Shown: positions 45,531 through 56,600 of the stretch, in pieces
Layout: each line of letters begins with the position of its first letter
How positions within the stretch are numbered: the first letter of the stretch is position 1
Assembly (NCBI GenBank): GCA_013399695.1
Contig: VXAU01001356.1
Span: 129,262-193,261 of the forward strand
Direction: 5' to 3'
Source: Formicarius rufipectus
Lineage: Eukaryota; Chordata; Aves; Passeriformes; Formicariidae
DNA: 64,000 bases
Notes under the pieces: model-generated
What the model saw: the letters and a program-made list of their open reading frames with translations, nothing else
What the model was told of the DNA's origin: nothing
Databases searched by the model: none
Made by a program: the position numbers and the translations under genes

Positions 45531-47460
45531 AACAGAATATTTTACAAGCATACTTACTAGACCTACACTGTAAAAGCAGCCAAAGCAAAATAATAATAAT
45601 AAAAAAAAGTTATACATCAAAAACAAAGTAATAATGTGTCCTCTCTGTCTACAAAGAGAGAGAGTAATTTAGAGGTAGTATATTCCTTTAAAAAACAAAC
45701 TAGAAAGTTAAAAAATTGTATTCTACAATGTTTATAAATACTTGAAATAGTTATAAATCTGTGATATAAAACTCCTCCTTATTTAGTCTTACAAATGAAT
45801 TTGTAGAACTGGTCACATAGTGCATACCTGGACTATCAAGAGTGATTTATGTAATGGTGATAACTTAATATTTTGCTAAAAATTCTGTCCACTATTGGTT
45901 TTGATATTTATAAAGAATCATGAACATGAGGGATGTTCAATGAGAAAAAGTGTTTGATACTACTTCTTAACGTAGCATCATTGACTCACAATATTGACTA
46001 TATATGTATATATATATTGACTATATATATAAATATGATGTTTTTCTTCATACCATCTATCTGTTGCTGGGTAAGAAGCAAAATATTTATTAAAGGACAA
46101 AAGCATTAGCAAAGAAAGTGTTGAACATTGAAGACCAAGTCCATTGCAAATTCCAAAACAGCAGTGAGTGGTATCTTATTAAATAAAACATTTTAATTTG
46201 ATCATAGTGTTTGATAGTCATTTAAATGCAGTTTCATCTCCCCCTAGTGGCAGGAGCTCTGTGTGATCAACCACCTGATTCCCTCCATATTCCCTTATTT
46301 CTTCATAAGATTTTGGAACTGAATTTGGTTTCTGTACAGCTGAGTTAAGGCTCATCAGATCCCAGCCCAAACTAGTCCAATCTTCACCCTTTATTCCATA
46401 CTGATTATGTCACGCACAGGTCCCACACTAGCCTCATTAGCCGCCAACCCCTTCTCAACCTTTGACATATATACAGTGATATCATTCCCTTAGTCAACAG
46501 GCAAGCACTACAAAATGTCTTGTGAGTTCAATTAAGCCATGACTTCAGACTCCATCCAGTATGGTGGCCACTCAGGACAGAAAAGCTGTGTGTTGCATGA
46601 AGGTACTGGTCACCAAAACCAGCTTAGGCCAGGTCACCACTGCACTTACACTGCTTCACAGTTTCCCATCTGTATCAACACTTGCTCTAGAATAAGAAAA
46701 AAAAAATTGCACTCACAATTTAGTTCCTTGAAATCTTTCTTAAACCAAAAGGAACACAATCTCTAAGCTATTTGTTCTAGGAACAGTACTATCAGACTAT
46801 CTACCTAGATAGATTTTCAAAATCACATATTGAATGATATAAATTGTTCATCTAGTTTTCTTATTATATTTTAAAAATTCTGTGAAATTATTTGGTCTTT
46901 CCTCTATCTTTTTTGGTCCTCCAATACTCTTAGTACAATGAATGTTTAAAATTGCAAATATTTATATTTTCCAATTTTTAAACAAGTAATTTCTTGTCTG
47001 ATGTTTAATGACATTAAGAAAGCGAGGTAATTTTTTTCTTCACTAAAACATATTACAGAAAATATTACCATGTCTACTCACATAACATATTCTAGGAAAA
47101 ATAATTTATTAAAGGAAAATCATCCAAAGACATAAAAATGTATAATTTCCTGATCATAGTCAGGAATTAAATATTTTAAAGATTTTTTTATTCCTAAACT
47201 GTGTAGGTTATAGGGTGATATAAGTATTCACTTGTGGGCACTTCAAACAGAAAGACATAAGGAATTTAATCAAGCTTACTTGCTTTTGAGAAACACTTAA
47301 TTTCTTTTTTTTTTTTCTCTCTGTATAATCAGTGTTCATCTTCAAAATTCAATTCATTGCACTCTTTCATTGCTAATCTTGGCAGCACTATTTAATTCCT
47401 GATATTCATTAATTCTACAATCAATGTTTTATTCACAAAGACATTTAATTATTGGATATC
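45531..47460. other. AT-rich non-coding sequence
   Basis: No gene was recognised. An AT-alternating microsatellite lies at about 45998-46035 with two copies of TTGACTATATAT. The region 46230-46640 is slightly GC-richer, with no recognisable motif. Confidence 0.5.
45998..46035. repeat. (TA)n microsatellite
   Basis: TATATATGTATATATATA flanked by TTGACTATATATA repeats. Low complexity only. Confidence 0.8.
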
Positions 47461-48076
47461 TCACAGAATCACAGAATATGCTGAGTTGGAAGGGACCCAT
47501 GAAGATCATAAAGTCCAACTCCTGGCCCTGCACAGGACCATCCCCAAGAGCCACATCAGTGCCCAAGGATACCATCCAAACATTTCTTGAACTCTGTGAG
47601 GCTTGATGCTGTGACCACTTCCCTGGGGTCCTGTTCCAGTGCCCAGCCACCTTCTGGGAGAAAAACCTTTTTTCTAATATCCAACCTAAACCTCTCCTGA
47701 CACAACTTCAGGCCTTTCCTGTCGCTGGTCACCACAGAAGAGATCAGTGCCTGCCCCACCTCTTCTCTTCATGAGGAAGTTGTAACTGCAATGAGGCCTC
47801 CCCTCAGTTTCCTCTTCTCCAGGCTGAAAAGACCAAGTGCCCTCAGGCACTCCTCATATAGCTTCCCCTCAAGGACCTTCATCATCTTTGTTACCCTCCT
47901 TTGGACACTCTCTAATAGCTTAATGTCTTATATTTCAGTGCCCAAAACTGCACACAATATTCCAGGTGAGGCCAACCCAGTGAAGAGCAGAGAAGGACAG
48001 TCACCTCCCTTGACCAGCTGGTGATGCTTTGCCTGATGCCCCCCAGGACATGGTTTGCCCTCCTGGCTGCCAGGGC

Positions 48077-48315
48077 ACTGCTGACTCCTATTCAGCTTAC
48101 CATTGACCGGGACCCCCAAGTCCCCTTCCATGGCACTGCTTTCCAGCATCTCATTCCCTGGTCTCTACAAACATCCAGGGTTGCCCCATCCCAGAGGCAG
48201 AATCTGGAACTTTCCATTGTTGAGCTTCCTATGGTTGATGACTACCCAGCGCACTAATTTGTTGAGGTTTCTCTTCAGGGCCTTCCTACTTTTGAGGGAG
48301 TCAACAGCTCCTCAT
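48077..48315. repeat. 239-bp block repeated directly after an N (copy 1)
   Basis: Bases 48077-48315 recur exactly, by eye, at 48317-48555, with a single N at 48316 between them. Both copies lie inside the same CR1 reverse-transcriptase region. A real recent tandem duplication placed exactly at an N is unlikely; overlapping contig ends left unmerged explain it. Confidence 0.92.
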
Positions 48316-48316
48316 N
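48316..48316. other. Single-N assembly gap between duplicate copies
   Basis: The N sits exactly at the junction of the two 239-bp copies. Collapsing them restores the expected spacing of the CR1 coding blocks. Confidence 0.95.
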
Positions 48317-48555
48317 ACTGCTGACTCCTATTCAGCTTACCATTGACCGGGACCCCCAAGTCCCCTTCCATGGCACTGCTTTCCAGCATCTCATTCCCTG
48401 GTCTCTACAAACATCCAGGGTTGCCCCATCCCAGAGGCAGAATCTGGAACTTTCCATTGTTGAGCTTCCTATGGTTGATGACTACCCAGCGCACTAATTT
48501 GTTGAGGTTTCTCTTCAGGGCCTTCCTACTTTTGAGGGAGTCAACAGCTCCTCAT
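48317..48555. repeat. 239-bp block repeated directly after an N (copy 2)
   Basis: Same sequence as 48077-48315. This copy continues into the FVDDT region, while copy 1 is the one joined to the downstream CR1 part. The pair should be one copy. Confidence 0.92.
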
Positions 48556-48695
48556 GGGTTTGTGTCATCTACAAATTTGCTTAGTATTTCTTCCAGTCCT
48601 GTGTCCAAGTCATTTATGAGAAGAGCACAGGGCCCTGTGGAACCCCACTATTGCTGGCCACCAGTCTGATGTTACCTCATTCATTACTACCTTCT

Positions 48696-50640
48696 GTGCT
48701 CGATGTGGTGGGATGAGTCCTTTGACTGAAGTGCCCAGTGAATGATTCCAGGCTCTTCAGGAGGCATAGGCAGGGCAGAGGAGGTGAAGGGGTGGCACTG
48801 TTTGTAATAAAAGGATTAGAATGTATGGAGCTCACAGTTGGCAATGGCACAGTTGAAAATCTCTGGGCAAACAAATGTGGATGTCATTGTGAGAGTCTAT
48901 AGACCTTCCAGCCAAGACAATGATAATGATGACTTATTCTTTGGGGAACTAAGAGACACTTCCAAATCAACTGCCCTTGTCATCATGGGGGACTTCAACT
49001 TGCCAGAAATTAACTGGGAGCATTGCAAAGCTTGTACAACCTGGGCCAGAAGATTCCTGAAAAACCTGGATGATAACTTCATGGAATAGGTTTTAAGGGA
49101 GCTGACTTGAAAGGATATACTCCTTAATCTGCTGCTTGTCAACAGAGTGGATCGTGTGAGTGAAGTGGAGATTGGTGGCTGTCTTGGCCACAACAACCAC
49201 AAAAGTGATACCGTTTAAAGTCTCAGTTGACAAGAGGAAAAGTGCCAGCAAAATCTCAGCTCTGGACATGAGGAGAGCAGACTTCAAGCTGCTCAGGGAA
49301 TTAGTAAGTAAGGTCCCTTGGGAAAATGTTTTTGTAGGTGCTGGGGCCCATCAGTGCTGATCACTTTTTAAACATCAGCTCCTAAGGGCACAGGAACAGG
49401 CAATTCTCAAATGTCAGAAGTCGAGGAGGTGAGGCAGAAGGTTGGCTTGGCTAAGCAGGGATCTTCTTTTGGAAATAAGGCAAAAAAAGGAAGGTCTATG
49501 CCCAGTGGAAGCACGGTCAAGTGACATGGGAAGAATAAGGAAATGCTGCTTGCCACAGTAGGGAGAAAATTTGTGCAGATGAAGCTCAGCTGGAGCTGAA
49601 GCTGGACAGAAGTGTGGGGGACAATAAAAAGAGTTTTTTCATATATATTAATGGCAATAGAGACTGTAAAAATTTTGGCCTTTTACAGGATGAGAATGGT
49701 CACCTCACAAACAGGGACAGAGACAAGGCATGACAGGGTTTTGACCGTGAGGACCGGTTCTTCACAGCCTCTGGCCCAGGGCCAGTGCTGGAAAACCCCT
49801 GCCCCGGAGATGGCACAGATCACTCGTGGGTCCTTTAAGGCTGGGGTGGTGAAGAGAGAAGCCCTTTATTCAGCGTAGCAAGGAATTATATACCCCCCAG
49901 GGAGTGGGGATGCCTAGGAAACCTGATTAGCCAAAGGGGCAAGGGAGGGGTCACAGACAGGCAGGTCCCCAGGGACTGGGAGATAAGACAGGGATACATT
50001 CTGGGGGTAAGGCAGGGGCAGGGCTGGCTGGGCAGTCCAGCTCAGGTAACAGTTTCACTTGGTGGGTGTACATATTAAAGGGAACCCGTACAAATTATGC
50101 AATTTCTAAAGGATCTCTAATTTAGCAAACTCCTGGCATCTGTTGCCCTGGTCTTCTTCCTTCCTCTGTTTTTTCCAATTTTTGTAGCTTGAGTGAGCTC
50201 CCACAAAGGCAGGAATGTTTAACACTTTCTTTGCCTCCATCTTCAACAGCCAAGTGGGTCTCAGTGCCCTGAGCTGGAGGACCATGACTGAAAGGATGAT
50301 CAACTCCTAGCAGACCCTGAACTTATGTGCTATGCACTGCTCAATCTTGATCCCTAAAAATCTATGGGCCCCTGACAGAATTCATACCAGAATCCTCAAA
50401 GAGCTGGCTGATGTCATCACAAAAGCTCTCTTGATGATTTTTGAGCAGTCTTGGGAATCCAGAGAGGTCCCAGCTGACTGGAAGCTGTCAAAAGTTGTCC
50501 CCACTTTCAAGAAGGGCAAGAAGAAGAGCCCCAGAAAGTACAGGCTTGTCAGTCTGACTTCAATGCCTGGCAAAATTATGGAGAAGATTATTCTGGGAAG
50601 AATAGAAAAAACATCTGAAAGAGTAAAAAAAGCATCTGAT
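48696..50640 (+). mobile_element. CR1 LINE, inverted 5' segment (endonuclease and RT start) with nested LTR
   Basis: The plus strand encodes a decayed CR1 ORF2 5' part. It opens with WWDESFDW-like sequence (near 48709), then GRGGEGVALFV (near 48776-48808) and YRPSSQDN. The endonuclease core MGDFNLPEINWEH lies at about 48985-49023, followed by GGCLGHNNHK near 49171-49200. After a nested LTR comes the RT start, including ELADVITKALLMIFEQSW and VSLTSMPGKIMEKIILGRI (about 50400-50610). The chain stops near IEKTSERV. About 110 codons around the RT motif A region, between here and the SGVPQG start of the opposite-strand segment, are missing. Stops are present, so the copy is not functional. Confidence 0.88.
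49731..50205 (-). mobile_element. Solo ERV LTR family A copy 2, nested in CR1, 6-bp TSD
   Basis: This 475-bp LTR matches 17863-18340 in reverse complement along its full length. It is flanked by a perfect AAGGCA duplication (49725-49730 and 50206-50211). Removing the LTR and one duplication joins the CR1 translation smoothly (...RDKAGMFNTFFAS...), so the insertion point is certain. Read on its own strand it has a TATA box (GTATATAATT, near 49886-49896) and an intact AATAAA (plus-strand TTTATT at 49865-49870). A 6-bp duplication is typical of class II (ERVK or alpharetrovirus-like) elements. No internal viral sequence remains. Confidence 0.93.
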
Positions 50641-53600
50641 AGCGTGGAAATATTTGTGTCTATGTGTCTGTGAGTACATGCCTATGTGTACAAAGTACAC
50701 ATATTAAGATTATGTAATATAAAAATAACAATATAAAAATATCATCCTGAAGGTTAAGCTTCAAAAATAATTTCTAAAGGAGATTAAAGTATAGTAGACT
50801 TTGACAACCTCTGGGAAAGAGTAAAGCCTTCCTGCTTTGAAAAAGTTACTTCACTGTAAACACAGTGACAGTGACAGCCTAAATAAAGATTACTAATTTT
50901 CCCTAAATTGCAAAATTGCAGACCTATCTCTTTATAAACTTTAAAAAAGCAAACCAAAACAAACAAACAAAAAATACCAAACACACAATCCGACCATGAT
51001 TTCATTTTCCAAAACCAAAGTACATTCTTGTCTTTAAAATCCAGTAAGGACATGGAAATCACTGTTATTTATTATGTATGAGGAGCAAGTATTGAGGAGC
51101 AAGTATTGAGCAGCAGAAAAGGCAAAACAAACAAAAGCAAGTAGATAGCCTTGCCTTTGCAGCTGGATTACTCATGTGAAAATTAAGCACATACATAAAT
51201 GAGTTTTCAGGTCCAGGGCCCTAGGCTACCATTTGTGATGTCTGATTTGCAAGAAAATGATTTTCTTCATTGTGCCAATTACTTTCTGCTCAACTTACAA
51301 TAGCTTCCAAATGGATCATTAGCCAAGTAACAATTACCTTGGGCAACAAACACCTCTTAACAATGCCGAGATTGTTTGGCTTACAGAAGCAGTGTTACTT
51401 GGGGAATTAAACTGCAACTCAAAAAAGAGAGTTTTAACAAGAGAGTTAAAATTTTAAATAATTTCAAGTGCAATTTTTTCAAGGGTAATTTTTGGTTCCA
51501 GGCATGTTATAATTTCAGTATTATCAAAATTAGATTTACATTAGTATTGAATCATTCTTTTCGGAAAACTATGCCGTCCTGTAAACTGAATGAACCAGTT
51601 GCTGGCTACCTGCAGTTTTGTTTTAATAAAACTATTAATTAAAAGCCAAAACAAGAGCTAAAATTTCATAATCTTAAATTAGAAAAGGAATAACTGATAG
51701 AACTGCTGACTATACACCTACCACATTCATCTAAGTTTTACCATTCAATTATAGTCACTTTTTGCATCGAATAATGCTACAAGTCAAAACAACAATAAAT
51801 GCTTCTAAAGAACGAGTAGCAAAATTTAAAGTCACAGCTTATGAAAATAATCTATAGCTTACAGAGGAACTGAAATTTTTCAACAGTCCTTATTAAGAGT
51901 GGAGACAGTTCTTTCTGTATTAAAGCTGCAGGTACTTTTCTGCTGAATACAGTGAAGACTAAAATTAGACTTAACTTTTCATAAACAGAGCCAGGAGTAA
52001 AATAGTGCATCACATTTTTCCCTTTATTTTATTATTTAAATATACTAAGGAATGTAGATTTATTTTTAAGGAGCCACTGCCTGTTGACCTTTTAAATCCC
52101 TGATTTTAGGGCCTATAGGAGCAATTCTCTTTGATCTAGGAAAATGGATGCTCAACAAACTCATAAACTGGTTGTCTGTTAATTCAAGCTCAGTTACTTG
52201 ATTATTTGATAGAGATTCCAGAAAATAAATCCTTAAACTCTTAATTTTTCCTAGACTATTCAGGAGGCCAGGAATATGTTCTTCCTGAAATTATTATCAG
52301 TCTGTCTCTCTGAGTAGCTCTTGACCCTCCTGCCCTGGCAGATTATGGAATGAGATTATGAAGTTACACCCTCAAGCAAGGGCAAAAAGAATACACATTT
52401 TTCTCCTTAGGACCTGTTTGCTTGCAGTACTTTCAGTACAAGACAGTAACAAAAACTTCTGCGCATCCTATCCCTTCAGGCAAGTGTAGGGTATGCTTGT
52501 CCCACAGAGAGGGAAGGAGAGAGGTTATGAATTATGAATTATGGGAAGAGAGGCTGCACTGTCTCACTGTGGTATGTTGAGGGTCAGATGATATTTATTT
52601 GTATCCTGAGGAAAATAGGCACTTAGGACTTACTGTAATGATGCTTTGAATACATTTTTTTTTCAACACCATGCAATTATCCCACGGAATATTTAAAATT
52701 TCAGTAGTCTAGGCAAAAAGAGTGTCCAACTGGGGTTTCCTGTTTTTTGTTTTGTTGATGTCCAAAAGTTCGAGCATTCATATTTGTTGATTAAAATACC
52801 AGTTGATTATTTATTTTATGTATTATCTTTCTTTTATTAGTTCAGAGGAAAACAACCCACTCTTGCTTTTGATTATTCTGATTGTTCTGATGCCAGCAGA
52901 CCTTTGCAGGAAAAACCCAACAAACAAACAAACAAACCAAAACAAAACCAAACAAACAAAACCAAAAGAAAATAAACAAAAAACCCCACATCAGCGTATG
53001 ACCATGATTTAATGCTTCCTCAATGGAAATGTTTCCTGCTACAATTATTTACATAGTTTTGTCTGGAAGTTGAGCAAACAGATAACCTTCAAAATTTGAA
53101 TCAAAATGAAGATGTGTTCTGAGGTAGTTTTTGTTTTGAGCAGTTACATTTGGCAAGTTGCAGTTGCCTGAAAACACATCACCATTGTAAATGTATATCA
53201 TCACTATAAAATGGTAGATTTATTTAAAGAAGTCTAGGGTGATAATATTCAAAAGATTACTTCCTGTTTATATGGATTTATTTTTTTTAATTATAATTAA
53301 CAGAATTTTCTGGCATAAAGCTCATGATATTCTTAATAACATAATTGAAAAAAAATGTGGGGTGGCTAGATTTAACAGTGTGAATCCTCTTATCTATAGT
53401 ACAGTTTGGACAGCAAAATTTAGCTATTGTACTGCAAATGCACCTTTATGCTGAGTTTAGTTCAGTAAGTACTCATAGGGAATATTACTACTGAATTAAC
53501 CTGCCTTTTGATTTAAAAATTCCTTATATATGAATAATCACTTTTAAGCAGTTCTCTTTGATCCTTCCTCAGTGTTTTTCACAAGTGTTTTTTCACTACT

Positions 53601-56600
53601 AACTATATCACCAGAAATAAATGTAAACCAAAAAAAAAACAAAACTAAAATAAATTATACACAGAGGTACATTCTCTGTGCTTACTTTTCTTTGGTTTAA
53701 TCAGGTGAAATTAAGTATCAAAACAGTGCAAGACATTTTGCATCCAATAAAGAAACCATACAAGAAAAAACATGGATACAAATCTAAATTGATATTTCAA
53801 TAGAAATAATACCTGTTACCTTGAGGAGCAGCCTACTGGCTGAACTTATAAGTGTTTTGAAGAGGACCATAGTGCAATATTTTTCTTGAAAAATAATATT
53901 CTGGACAATATTGCATTTTTTTAACTTGTTTGAGTTTGTTGTCATGTATCTTCTAACACGACCTGCTCTAACCATCTACCAGTACTGTGATCAGTGATAG
54001 CTTGCTGCAATGCAAGCATCCCCTTCCATATTGCTTGCAGAAAACCATCAAGAGCAGGGAGTTGTCATGGTATCTAGAGGAGATGACTAGTGGCACCCTG
54101 CCTATTAGGGGTGGTATCTCTTGTGTTCTGCTAAGATTGAATAAGTAGTAATTTTTTCTTGTTTCCCCTTCCACCATATTCCCATCATGTTTTTTTTATC
54201 TCATCTATCCTTATCTGTTCCTTTAAAATATATTCTACATGTTTCACATTTTTTAAATGTCAGTGATTCTAAGCTTCAGTTAATAGATTGTAAATTTCTA
54301 GATCTACCCTTTTGATCCATGCAAATCTGACGGAGCACCACTCTCTTGATATCTCCTAAGACCTTTTGAGACAAAATACACCTCAGAATAAGTAGTAGGA
54401 AAGAATTAAAGCATGATTTTGAGGGCAAAAATGATATAGTAAAATTGTGCTTCCGCTTGGTGTCATGAAAAGAATTTGGGGAGTTTTCTCATGTTCTGAA
54501 GACTGTTACCTCTCTCACACATAGGTAAATGTCTGTTATAAACTAGCTCATGCTGTGAGCCCAGATCCATCTGTAATGCCTGTATTATCTGGCTCCTTCG
54601 GGCCTAGTCATTTGCTATTTTTGTCTCATTCTAAACTACAAATCTATAAAGCTGTCTTTAACTTTGTCCAGTTTCATAAAGTTCATGGTTTGGGCCATCA
54701 TCTGACCTCTTGTCATGTGTTTGAAATTTGTCAGGATAAATATTTGGGATTACATTCTGGCGGCAACACAGTTTCTGAAGAATTGCTGAAGAATATACCT
54801 TCTTGCAGCATGTCACCCCAGATTGCAGGATGCTTCCAGGACTGTGTTGCTTCTTCTTACCTGTTCTATTTTAGCAATTGATCAGTAGATACCAAATCTG
54901 CTGAAAAACTATAACCTAGAATGCAAAGGAGGTAGTGACTTAATGCTATAAGACAAAAGATAAGGTGATATAAGGTGAAAAAAGATACATGGCAGGCAAT
55001 GAATATGACACTTGGCATATGAACTATAATCATGATCAGGGACATAACAGTCAAGTCTATCTGACGCTCTGCAGCTGGGTCTGGTACACAACTAAAAGGT
55101 ATACTTTTTAAAACACAGATATTTAGGTCTCTTGCAAAATAACATTCTGCATGCCTTCTCTCTTGAGAAGTCATATAAAATTCTTGTTATAGATGTCATT
55201 TGAGACCATGGCCTAGGAATTTTCTTCTTATGGTAAACTTGAAAGGGATGACGCTAGAACAGAATATGGCAGCTCCCTGAGGAAGAAATTGGGATGCAGT
55301 TGGTACAGGAGGTGTAAAGCACGAACACTATCTGTTCTGAGCAGGTGGGATTGTCTAGAGTTAGATGCATATTTCTAATGGTATTACAAGAATCTGAACT
55401 TCTATATCTAAAAAGGCTTCAGCTTTTTTTAAAGCAATACTTGTCAGTACTCTGATAACCTCAGATATACTATTTGAATTTTTTACAGATCATTCTTTAT
55501 ATCTTCCAGACGTGTAGAACTGTTAACCAAGTAACATAAAGATGCATATAGGCTAAGAAGGGGAGACTTTATGGGTGTGGGAAGCAAATAACTGACTTAC
55601 TGTGCTAGATACCATCATAAATAAGACTAGAAATTATTTCCTGAATTTTTTCAAATTTTTTTTGCAGTTAATTTCTATAACTTGAAAAAAATGCTTTTAC
55701 TCTGAGCTCTTTGGGTTACCGTAGATAATAAATAGACACTGAAATGTGCTTACAGGGTTCTAACACAAGTGCTCATTCAATATGTAGCAACAAACAAAAC
55801 TTTCAGAACAATAATTAATTCAGCTTTTAAATCCACATTTGCAATTCACTTATATTCCTTAGGAGATTGGACATTAATTAATTGTTAGACTATGTACCTC
55901 AGATTGGTAAATTCTGCATAATCTGAAGGGTTTGCTATAGGTAAATATGTACTACAGGTCGTATGTCAATTGACTATTGTAAGAATTTAATAGTCAGTAG
56001 CAAAAAAGTAAATTGAAATTAGAAATTGAAAGAAGTAACATTGTATCACAAAAATACAATTTCATTTGGATTACACTTTGTCTTCAGGCTTCAGAATTTA
56101 TTTGCTTCTTAAAGTCTAAGAAATAATTATAAGATGCACAATCATCTTGCTTTCAGAAGATACATGAGAAGAAACTACAAGAGTTAGAAGTCATGGAATT
56201 GACACTTTGGGGGCTACATAATAAGGACACCCTTTCCCAGTCCACTCTCCACCCCTCGAATAAAAAGATAGTAACAGCATGTAGTTATTAGATAATTTCA
56301 CAAGCTACCTTGATATTTATACTGGTTTATCAACATTAGAAATTATTAAAAAAGAGAAGATACTTTAATATATCTAAAAGCACCTTCAATTTGATTGCAA
56401 TGCTTGTAATGTAAATTTGTGCTTCCACAATGAACACAATGTAGTCTTTGTCATAATTTAAAACAAACAAACAAACCCCAAAAAGCAACCAAGCACATGT
56501 ATAGCTAACAAAGTAAATAATACAAAAATTGAATGTTCATTTAGTTTACAATGGAGATATCAAAAACATTGGCAATTTAGATATCTGTATATACTGTTTG

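Larger units (their letters stand above)
47461..48695 (-). mobile_element. CR1 LINE, 3' segment of a long 5'-inverted copy
   Basis: On the minus strand this runs from the reverse-transcriptase motif corresponding to SGVPQG, through a YADDT-like FVDDT (near 48560-48577). It continues through the conserved 'GLFSLEKRKLRGGLI' block (near 47800-47835) and 'ERFRLDIRKKVFLPEGGWA' (47640-47705) to the CR1 3' end at 47461. There are several frameshifts and stops, so it is inactive. The real length is about 240 bp shorter, because 48317-48555 duplicates 48077-48315 across an N. Just beyond 48695 the sequence changes strand to CR1 endonuclease. Confidence 0.9.

Noticed and set aside
54555..54881. 108-codon plus-strand frame
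   Set aside because: No recognisable domain or supporting exon structure; considered as a possible exon but nothing supports it.
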